NCBI GenBank assembly: GCA_002345575.1
Contig: DDVX01000018.1
Span: 1-64,000 of the forward strand
Direction: 5' to 3'
From: Stutzerimonas stutzeri
GTDB taxonomy: Bacteria > Pseudomonadota > Gammaproteobacteria > Pseudomonadales > Pseudomonadaceae
DNA: 64,000 bases
The translations under genes and the position numbers were made by a program. Positions 57,783-64,000 of this stretch are shown piece by piece. Position 1 is the stretch's first letter, and the number at the start of each line of letters is the position of its first letter. Under the pieces are notes generated by a model. The model saw only the letters and a program-made list of their open reading frames with translations, was not told the origin of the DNA and did no database searches.

Positions 57783-59888
57783 TCAGGCTTCGGAAGCTTT
57801 AGCTGCCGCTACGTCCTTGATCGAAAGCTTGATACGACCGCGGTTGTCCACGTCCAGCACCAGCACTTCGACTTCCTGACCTTCCTTCAGAATGTCGGTG
57901 ACTTTCTCGACACGCTGATCGCTCAGCATCGAGATGTGCACCAGACCATCCTTGCCCGGCAGGATGTTGACGAAGGCGCCGAAGTCGACAATGCGCTCGA
58001 CCTTGCCGACGTAGATCTTGCCGATCTCGGCTTCCGCAGTAATACCCAGCACGCGCTGGCGTGCAGCCTCGGCCGCTTCCTTGGTTTCGCCGAAGATCTT
58101 GATCGAACCGTCATCTTCGATATCGATCGAAGCCTTGGTTTCTTCGCAGATGCCGCGGATGGTGGCGCCACCCTTGCCGATGACGTCGCGAATCTTGTCC
58201 TGGTCGATCTTCATCGCAATCATGGTCGGTGCGTTGGCCGACAGCTCGCTGCGCGACTGGGCAATGACCTGATTCATCTGGCCGAGGATGTTCAGACGGG
58301 CTTCGAGGGCCTGTTCCAGCGCCTGCTCCATGATTTCTTCGGTGATGCCCTGGATCTTGATGTCCATCTGCAGCGCGGTGACGCCCTTGGCGGTACCGGC
58401 GACCTTGAAGTCCATGTCGCCCAGGTGATCTTCGTCACCGAGGATGTCGGTCAGAACGGCAAACTTCTCGCCTTCCTTGACCAGGCCCATAGCGATGCCG
58501 GCAACCGGCGCCTTCATCGGCACACCAGCATCCATCAGTGCCAGGGACGCACCGCAGACCGAAGCCATGGAGCTGGAACCGTTGGATTCGGTGATTTCCG
58601 ATACCACACGAATGGTGTACGGGAACTCGTCAGCGCTTGGCAGCATGGCAGCAACGGAACGACGTGCCAGACGACCGTGACCGATCTCACGACGGCCAGT
58701 AGCGCCCATGCGACCACACTCGCCCACCGAATACGGAGGGAAGTTGTAGTGCAGCATGAAGGGATCTTTCTTCTCGCCTTCCAGGGTATCGAGCAGCTGC
58801 GCGTCGCGCGCGGTACCGAGGGTAGCGACAACCAGAGCCTGGGTTTCGCCACGGGTGAACAGGGCTGAACCGTGGGTCTTGTCGAGCACGCCGACTTCGA
58901 TATTCAGACCACGCACGGTGCGGGTGTCACGGCCATCGATACGCGGCTTGCCATTGACGATGTTCTCGCGAACAGTGCGGTACTCAATTTCGCCAAAGGC
59001 TTCTTTGACTTCACCAGCGGACGGCTGGCCTTCTTCGCCGGAGAACTTAGCGACGATCTGGTCCTTCAACTCACCCAGGCGCGCGTAGCGATCCTGTTTG
59101 ATGGTGATGGTGTAGGCCTGGGAAATGGCTTCGCCGAACTCGCTGCGAATGGCCGACAGCAGTGCGGTGTTTTCAGCCTTCGGCTGCCAGTCCCAGGTCG
59201 GTTTGGCAGCTTCGGCAGCCAGCTCGGTGATGGCCTGGATAACAACCTGGAATTCGTCATGTGCAAACAGCACCGCGCCCAGCATCTGGTCTTCGGTCAG
59301 CTCTTTGGCTTCGGATTCGACCATCAGCACGGCGTCTTTGGTACCGGCTACAACCATGTCCAGGCTAGAGGCCTTGAGCTGCTCGTAGGTCGGGTTCAGC
59401 AGGTAGCCGGTTTCCGGATGGAAGGCCACGCGCGCGGCACCGATCGGGCCGTTGAACGGAATACCGGAAACTGCCAGGGCAGCCGAAGTACCGATCATCG
59501 CAGCGATGTCCGGATCGGTTTTCTTGCTGGTGGAGACCACGGTGCAGATAACCTGCACTTCGTTCTGGAAGCCTTCGGGAAACAGCGGACGGATCGGACG
59601 GTCGATCAGTCGCGAAGTCAGGGTTTCCTTCTCGGAGGGACGAGCCTCGCGCTTGAAGAAACCGCCGGGGATCTTGCCGGCAGCATAGGTTTTTTCCTGA
59701 TAGTGCACGGACAGCGGGAAAAAGCCCTTGCTCGGGTCAGCGGTCTTGGCGCCGGTCACGGCGACCAGAACTGCAACGTCGTCGTCAACGGTGACCAGCA
59801 CGGCGCCGGAGGCTTGACGGGCGATACGGCCAGTCTCGAGGGTTACGGTCGACTGACCAAACTGAAATTTCTTGATTACCGGGTTCAC
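57783..59888 (-). CDS. pnp: Polyribonucleotide nucleotidyltransferase
   Basis: This protein of 701 residues is PNPase, a trimeric 3'-to-5' phosphorolytic exonuclease of the RNA degradosome. It has two RNase PH-like cores (about 1-220 and 320-540; GGFFKREARPSEKETLTSRLIDRPIRPLFPEGF and RRSVAAMLPS). A KH domain (about 555-615; DVIGKGGATIRGICEE) and an S1 domain (about 620-690; GKVERIVDFGAFVNILPGKDGLVHIS) follow. rpsO lies upstream with a long hairpin between the two genes, the usual place for RNase III control. Confidence 0.97.
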   Translation of the reverse strand: MNPVIKKFQFGQSTVTLETGRIARQASGAVLVTVDDDVAVLVAVTGAKTADPSKGFFPLSVHYQEKTYAAGKIPGGFFKREARPSEKETLTSRLIDRPIRPLFPEGFQNEVQVICTVVSTSKKTDPDIAAMIGTSAALAVSGIPFNGPIGAARVAFHPETGYLLNPTYEQLKASSLDMVVAGTKDAVLMVESEAKELTEDQMLGAVLFAHDEFQVVIQAITELAAEAAKPTWDWQPKAENTALLSAIRSEFGEAISQAYTITIKQDRYARLGELKDQIVAKFSGEEGQPSAGEVKEAFGEIEYRTVRENIVNGKPRIDGRDTRTVRGLNIEVGVLDKTHGSALFTRGETQALVVATLGTARDAQLLDTLEGEKKDPFMLHYNFPPYSVGECGRMGATGRREIGHGRLARRSVAAMLPSADEFPYTIRVVSEITESNGSSSMASVCGASLALMDAGVPMKAPVAGIAMGLVKEGEKFAVLTDILGDEDHLGDMDFKVAGTAKGVTALQMDIKIQGITEEIMEQALEQALEARLNILGQMNQVIAQSRSELSANAPTMIAMKIDQDKIRDVIGKGGATIRGICEETKASIDIEDDGSIKIFGETKEAAEAARQRVLGITAEAEIGKIYVGKVERIVDFGAFVNILPGKDGLVHISMLSDQRVEKVTDILKEGQEVEVLVLDVDNRGRIKLSIKDVAAAKASEA

Positions 59889-59973
59889 GGTGTTTTCCTT
59901 CTCTCTGTTGCCTTTGGGGGAAATTGGCGGGAGGGGCGGGAATCGGACCCGGTCTCTCCTGCAGAAGCCAAAA

Positions 59974-60035
59974 AGCTGGAAGCTCGAAGTCGCAAACGGA
60001 GGATTGTTCCGTCTTTCAACTTCAAGCTTCCAGCT
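59974..60035 (-). repeat. Long hairpin between rpsO and pnp
   Basis: AGCTGGAAGCT (59974-59984) is complementary to 60025-60035. GAAGT/ACTTC and ACGGA/TCCGT pair further in, making a long imperfect stem. It may be an RNase III site of the pnp leader. A related hairpin with the same outer arm lies between rbfA and infB. Confidence 0.7.
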
Positions 60036-60058
60036 CCAGGTTTCCAGCTTGCTACGTC

Positions 60059-60328
60059 TTAACGACGCAGACCCAGACGACCGATCAGGGTGCTGTAACG
60101 AGTAGTGTCCTTGCCCTTCAGGTAATCCAGCAGCTTACGACGCTGGTTGACCATACGGATCAGACCACGACGAGAGTGGTGGTCCTTGCCGTTGGCCTTG
60201 AAGTGACCTTGCAGCTTGTTGATGTTGGCGGTCAGCAGGGCAACCTGCACTTCCGGGCTACCGGTATCGCCTTCAGCTTGCTTGTACTCGTTAACGATCT
60301 GGGCTTTTTCTTCAACGCTAAGTGCCAT
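60059..60328 (-). CDS. rpsO: 30S ribosomal protein S15
   Basis: This protein of 89 residues matches S15 along its whole length: MALSVEEKAQIVNEY, GDTGSPEVQVALLTANINKLQGHF, KDHHSRRGLIRMVNQRRKLLDYLK and the C-terminal LIGRLGLRR. It binds the central 16S domain early in 30S assembly. AAGGAGCCCATC precedes ATG 60328; the longer frame upstream is not part of the gene. The rpsO-pnp pair and truB upstream are conserved. Confidence 0.97.
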   Translation of the reverse strand: MALSVEEKAQIVNEYKQAEGDTGSPEVQVALLTANINKLQGHFKANGKDHHSRRGLIRMVNQRRKLLDYLKGKDTTRYSTLIGRLGLRR

Positions 60329-60444
60329 GATGGGCTCCTTACAGTGAACAGGCCGGGAAATCCCGTGTTTTAAAAGAGGGCTGACCGTGCCTGCCAACAG
60401 CCATCCTCATGACGCAATGCCTCTGAAGAAGCATTGCGTATCGG

Positions 60445-61362
60445 TCATTCCGACCGAATCAATCGACGCGGCGCAATGCGCCCGTCATCACTCACTTCAC
60501 CGATACCGATGAAGCGACCGTTGTGATCTTGCACACGCATCATGCCGAATTGCGGCGCCTGCGGTGCACGTACAGGCTGCCCATGCAGCCAGTAAAAGGC
60601 GCTGTGCTCTGAAAGCTGCAGCAGAGGCCAATGCTCCAAACCGCTGTCGACCGGAAGGAGAAAGGCGTCAAGCGCCTCTGACCCGCCCTCAGCGTGAGCC
60701 TGTTCCAGTGACTCGAGCGTGACCGTCTGGCTCAGACCGAAGGGGCCTGCCTGAGTTCGCCGCAGCTCAGCCACGTGCGCACCACAGCCCAGTTCCCGTC
60801 CGATATCCTCAACCAGCGTGCGAATATAGGTGCCTTTGCTGCACGACACCGCAAATCTTGCTCGCTCAGCCTCCAACGACAGCAGGTCCAAGCGCGCAAT
60901 GGTAACAGAACGTGGCTCTCGCTCCACCACTTCTCCTGCACGAGCCAGCTTGTAAAGTGGCTGCCCGTCACGCTTGAGGGCCGAATACATCGGCGGAATC
61001 TGCTGGAGGTCACCGCGAAACTGCGGCAAAAGTGCTTCGAGCTGGGCCTCGCTGATATTCACCGGCTTGCGCTCGATAACCTCGCCCTCGGCATCTGCCG
61101 TGGTGGTGGTTACGCCGAGCTGGGCGACAGTCTCGTAGGCTTTGTCGGCATCGAGCAGATACTGGGAAAACTTGGTGGCCTCACCGAAGCAAAGCGGCAG
61201 CACACCGGTCGCCAGCGGATCGAGGCTGCCGGTGTGTCCGGCTTTCTCGGCATTTAATAGCCAGCGAACCTTCTGCAGCGCAGCGTTGGAAGTAAAACCG
61301 CGCGGTTTATCGAGAAGAATGATGCCGTTGACTGCGCGGCGAATGCGTTTTACCTGAGCCAC
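60445..61362 (-). CDS. truB: tRNA pseudouridine(55) synthase
   Basis: This protein of 305 residues makes pseudouridine at position 55 of the T-loop of tRNAs. It has ILLDKPRGFTSNAAL, GSLDPLATGVLPLCFGEATKFSQ with the catalytic Asp, QIPPMYSALKRDGQPLYKLAR and CSKGTYIRTLVEDIGRELG. A C-terminal PUA-like domain follows. RbfA ends 3 bp upstream of the start, so the two are translated together. Order: infB-rbfA-truB-rpsO-pnp. Confidence 0.96.
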   Translation of the reverse strand: MAQVKRIRRAVNGIILLDKPRGFTSNAALQKVRWLLNAEKAGHTGSLDPLATGVLPLCFGEATKFSQYLLDADKAYETVAQLGVTTTTADAEGEVIERKPVNISEAQLEALLPQFRGDLQQIPPMYSALKRDGQPLYKLARAGEVVEREPRSVTIARLDLLSLEAERARFAVSCSKGTYIRTLVEDIGRELGCGAHVAELRRTQAGPFGLSQTVTLESLEQAHAEGGSEALDAFLLPVDSGLEHWPLLQLSEHSAFYWLHGQPVRAPQAPQFGMMRVQDHNGRFIGIGEVSDDGRIAPRRLIRSE

Positions 61363-61365
61363 GCC

Positions 61366-61749
61366 TTATTCTCCGTCGCTGTTCTTGCGGTCTTCTGCTA
61401 CCGCTCGCTCGATCAGCGAGGCCAGCTCGACACCACGACGAACACTGGCGTCATAGCTGAAATGCAATTGCGGCACCGTACGCAGTTTCATCGCCTTGCC
61501 CAATTGCATACGCAAGAAGCCGACCGCATCGTTGAGTATCCGCAGGTTGCCCTTGACCGCATCTTCGTCATCGTCCTTGCCCATGATGGTGATGAACACC
61601 TTGGCATGGGAAAGGTCACGACTGACCTCAACTGCGGTGATAGTTACCAGAGCAAGACGCGGGTCTTTGATTTCACGCTGGATGAGAGAAGCCAGTTCGC
61701 GCTGCATCTGGTCGCCGATACGCTGGGTACGGCTGTAATCTTTTGCCAT
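61366..61749 (-). CDS. rbfA: 30S ribosome-binding factor A
   Basis: This 127-residue protein is a KH-fold maturation factor for the 30S subunit. It starts MAKDYSRTQRIGDQMQREL and has LVTITAVEVSRDLSHAKVFITIMG and LRTVPQLHFSYDASVRRGVELASLI. The start at 61749 matches the family; the 18 upstream residues come from the repeat hairpin. It lies in the infB operon, with a long hairpin in the 99-bp gap after infB. Confidence 0.96.
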   Translation of the reverse strand: MAKDYSRTQRIGDQMQRELASLIQREIKDPRLALVTITAVEVSRDLSHAKVFITIMGKDDDEDAVKGNLRILNDAVGFLRMQLGKAMKLRTVPQLHFSYDASVRRGVELASLIERAVAEDRKNSDGE

Positions 61750-61773
61750 GACTCTAACCTTCTTAAAAGCCAA

Positions 61774-61832
61774 AAGCTGGAAGCCCGAAGCCGGAAACCA
61801 CATGGGTGGCTTCCGGCTTCCGAGTTCCAGCT
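61774..61832 (-). repeat. Long hairpin between infB and rbfA
   Basis: AAGCTGGAA (61774-61782) pairs with TTCCAGCTT (61824-61832), AAGCCGGAA pairs with TTCCGGCTT, and CCAC pairs with GTGG at the tip. On the minus strand TTTTGGCTTTTAAG follows. It may attenuate transcription or block exonucleases. The outer arm resembles that of the rpsO-pnp hairpin. Confidence 0.75.
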
Positions 61833-61848
61833 TCCAGTTTGCGTTTGA

Positions 61849-64000
61849 TTACAGCGAACGCGCCACTTCGACTTTTTCGAAGACTTCGATTTTGTCGCCA
61901 GCCTTCACATCGTTGTAGCTCTTCACCGCGATACCACACTCCGTGCCAGCGCGTACTTCGGCAACGTCATCCTTGAAGCGGCGCAGCGATTCCAGTTCAC
62001 CTTCGAAGATGACCACATCGTCACGCAGCACACGGATCGGACGGTTGCGATGCACCATGCCTTCGAGAACCATACAGCCCGCAACGGCACCGAACTTCGG
62101 AGAACGGAATACGTCACGCACTTCTGCGATACCGAGGATGTTCTCGCGAACATCGCTACCGAGCATGCCGGTCAGCGCTTTCTTGACGTCTTCGATGATG
62201 TCGTAGATCACGTTGTAGTAACGCAGATCCAGACCTTCCTGCTCAACGATCTTGCGCGCGCCTGCATCGGCCCGCACGTTGAAGCCGAACAGCACTGCAT
62301 TGGAGGCCAGCGCCAGGTTGGCATCGCTCTCGGTGATACCACCGACACCGCCACCGATAACGCGCACCTGCACTTCATCGTTACCCAGGCCACTGAGCGA
62401 GCCTTGCAGCGCTTCGAGGGAACCACGGACATCGGATTTGAGGACGATATTGAGCGTCTTCTTCTCTTCCTGCCCCATGTTCTCGAAGATGTTTTCCAGC
62501 TTGCCGGCATGGGCGCGAGCCAATTTGACTTCGCGGAACTTGCCCTGACGGAAGAGCGCCACTTCACGCGCTTTCTTCTCGTCACTCAGTACGCTGAGTT
62601 CGTCACCGGCTTCAGGCGTACCATCCAGACCAAGAATCTCCACCGGAATCGATGGACCTGCTTCCTTGATGCTTTTGCCGTTCTCGTCGAGCATCGCGCG
62701 GATGCGGCCAAAGGTCGATCCGACAAGCGCCATATCGCCTTGACGCAGCGTGCCTTCCTGAACCAGGACGGTCGCCACCGGGCCACGCCCCTTGTCCAGA
62801 CGCGACTCGACTACCACACCACGGCCAGGCGCCGAAGGCGTGGCAGTAAGTTCAAGCAGTTCAGCCTGTAGCAGTACGGCTTCAAGCAATTCGTCGACAC
62901 CGGTACCCATTTTCGCCGATACCGACACAAACGGAGTATCGCCGCCCCACTCTTCGGGGATCACGTCGAGCGCGGCCAGGCCGTTCTTGATGTTGTCCGG
63001 ATTGGCGTCCGGCTTGTCGATCTTGTTCACCGCAACCACGATCGGAACGCCAGCAGCTTTCGCATGCTGAACGGCTTCCTGGGTCTGCGGCATCACGCCA
63101 TCGTCGGCAGCAACCACCAGAATGACGATATCGGTCGCCTTGGCACCACGGGCACGCATGGCAGTAAAGGCCGCGTGACCAGGGGTGTCGAGGAAGGTAA
63201 CCATGCCGCGCTCGGTTTCCACATGGTAGGCACCGATATGCTGGGTGATACCGCCAGCCTCACCAGTGGCAACCTTGGCGCGACGGATGTAGTCGAGCAG
63301 CGAGGTCTTGCCGTGGTCAACGTGACCCATGACGGTAACGACCGGAGCGCGGGTAATGGCCTCGCCTTCGTACTTGAGCAATTCTGCCAGCTGCTCTTCC
63401 AGGGCGTTGTCGCTGACCAGCTTGACCTTGTGGCCCAGCTCTTCGGCGATCAGCTGGGCAGTTTCCTGGTCCAGCACCTGATTGATGGTCACCGGGGTAC
63501 CCATCTTGAACATGAACTTGATGACTTCAGCGGCCTTGACCGACATCTGCTGCGCCAGATCGGCAACAGAAATGGTCTCGCCGATAGCCACTTCGCGAAC
63601 GATTGGGCCGCTCGGGCTCTGGAAGCCATGCGCATTGCGCTTCTTCAACTTGGACTTGCCGCGCCCGCCACGACGGAAGCTGTCGGCGTCGTCATCACCG
63701 CTGCGCACCGCACGCGACAAAGGCGCCTTGGCTTTGGCCGCAGGACGCTGCTGAGCCTGCTTGCGATCACGACGCTCATCGTCATCGCTGCGCGCCTTCT
63801 CGGTGCGACGCGGCTCTTCCTTCTTGCGCTCGTCGACGGGAGCAGCGGCTGCAACCGGAGCTTCCTGCGCAGGGACCGGAGCGACAACAGGTGATCCGAC
63901 CCGCGCCTCCAGCTCAGCCTGCGCCTTGCTACGCGCTTCAGCCTCAGCCTGCTGGCGAGCAGCCTCTTCGCTCTTCTGACGCGCAGCCTCTTCGGCGGCG
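61849..64000 (-). CDS. infB: Translation initiation factor IF-2 (5' end outside the window)
   Basis: The frame runs open to the right edge, so the N-terminal part is missing. The visible upstream part is a long charged Ala/Glu/Arg-rich linker (AAEEAARQKSEEAARQQAEAE-type repeats). The IF2 N-domain (VREVAIGETISVADLAQQMSVKAAEVIKFMF) and the GTPase follow, with GHVDHGKTSLLDYIRR, DTPGHAAFTAM and NKIDKP. Domains II-IV end in GDKIEVFEKVEVARSL. It places fMet-tRNA on the 30S subunit. A TTG at 63720 is an internal codon, not the start. Confidence 0.97.
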   Translation of the reverse strand, partial: AAEEAARQKSEEAARQQAEAEARSKAQAELEARVGSPVVAPVPAQEAPVAAAAPVDERKKEEPRRTEKARSDDDERRDRKQAQQRPAAKAKAPLSRAVRSGDDDADSFRRGGRGKSKLKKRNAHGFQSPSGPIVREVAIGETISVADLAQQMSVKAAEVIKFMFKMGTPVTINQVLDQETAQLIAEELGHKVKLVSDNALEEQLAELLKYEGEAITRAPVVTVMGHVDHGKTSLLDYIRRAKVATGEAGGITQHIGAYHVETERGMVTFLDTPGHAAFTAMRARGAKATDIVILVVAADDGVMPQTQEAVQHAKAAGVPIVVAVNKIDKPDANPDNIKNGLAALDVIPEEWGGDTPFVSVSAKMGTGVDELLEAVLLQAELLELTATPSAPGRGVVVESRLDKGRGPVATVLVQEGTLRQGDMALVGSTFGRIRAMLDENGKSIKEAGPSIPVEILGLDGTPEAGDELSVLSDEKKAREVALFRQGKFREVKLARAHAGKLENIFENMGQEEKKTLNIVLKSDVRGSLEALQGSLSGLGNDEVQVRVIGGGVGGITESDANLALASNAVLFGFNVRADAGARKIVEQEGLDLRYYNVIYDIIEDVKKALTGMLGSDVRENILGIAEVRDVFRSPKFGAVAGCMVLEGMVHRNRPIRVLRDDVVIFEGELESLRRFKDDVAEVRAGTECGIAVKSYNDVKAGDKIEVFEKVEVARSL

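Noticed and set aside
58872..60062. A 396-residue plus-strand frame opposite the 5' part of pnp
   Set aside because: It is fully antisense to a recognised essential gene and is produced by high-GC codon bias; no family motifs or ribosome site.
1..64000. CRISPR arrays, insertion sequences, prophage and tRNA/rRNA genes
   Set aside because: No regularly spaced direct repeats, transposase or integrase motifs, or tRNA cloverleaf signatures were found; the window looks like conserved core chromosome.

Overview
The window reads as chromosomal core DNA of a Pseudomonas-type gammaproteobacterium. The evidence is the gene content and order: slyD-ackA-pta with a neighbouring OmpA-like lipoprotein and a YihG-like acyltransferase; dksA-gluQ-cbrX-cbrA-cbrB-crcZ-pcnB-folK-panBCD-pgi; and DUF748-DUF2845-BON-pnp-rpsO-truB-rbfA-infB. 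These blocks match P. aeruginosa synteny as I remember it. High GC, Shine-Dalgarno-led genes and dispersed intergenic hairpin repeats suggest a stutzeri/mendocina-like lineage, but the species cannot be fixed from this sequence. I see no prophage, transposase, CRISPR array, rRNA or tRNA gene.

Layout. Positions 1-5 kb hold a leftward promoter reading out of the window, acpH, a flavodoxin, a PilZ-like protein, the tetrahydromonapterin genes folM and folX, a DUF1244/HopJ pair and cysZ. Positions 5-10.7 kb hold glutathione peroxidase, slyD, the acetate pathway ackA-pta and an acyltransferase. Positions 10.7-17.5 kb hold a large CHASE/PAS hybrid histidine kinase with its REC-PAS-GGDEF-EAL partner, then an OmpA-like lipoprotein. 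Positions 17.6-27.3 kb hold a LysE exporter, a hydroxyacid dehydrogenase, rsmC, a manganese-exporter-like gene behind an apparent yybP-ykoY riboswitch, an M48 lipoprotein peptidase, an unusual SRAP protein, an acyltransferase, a DUF1329 protein and a YajG-like lipoprotein. Positions 27.4-39.2 kb hold mqo, a SulP transporter, an SDR enzyme, membrane and dehydrogenase genes, sfsA and an aminotransferase. Positions 39.3-52.4 kb hold the DksA/CbrAB/CrcZ carbon-control block and the pantothenate genes. Positions 52.5-64 kb hold an MpaB-like protein, the DUF748 giant and the pnp-to-infB RNA and translation cluster; infB runs off the right edge.

Functional threads. CbrA and CbrB (kinase and sigma-54 activator) should drive the CrcZ RNA, whose CA-rich motifs would sequester the Hfq/Crc repressor. 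The sequence shows a paired activator site, a -24/-12 promoter, at least five CA motifs and a terminator, so the whole circuit is present. AckA and Pta interconvert acetyl-CoA and acetate. PanB, PanC and PanD make pantothenate. FolM and FolX make tetrahydromonapterin.

The least explained stretch is the roughly 0.94-kb gap at 32.8-33.7 kb. It holds three copies of an exactly 38-bp palindrome built from perfect DnaA boxes. Between the first two copies is a 27-codon reading frame with a good ribosome-binding site, encoding a Gly-rich peptide ending in Cys.
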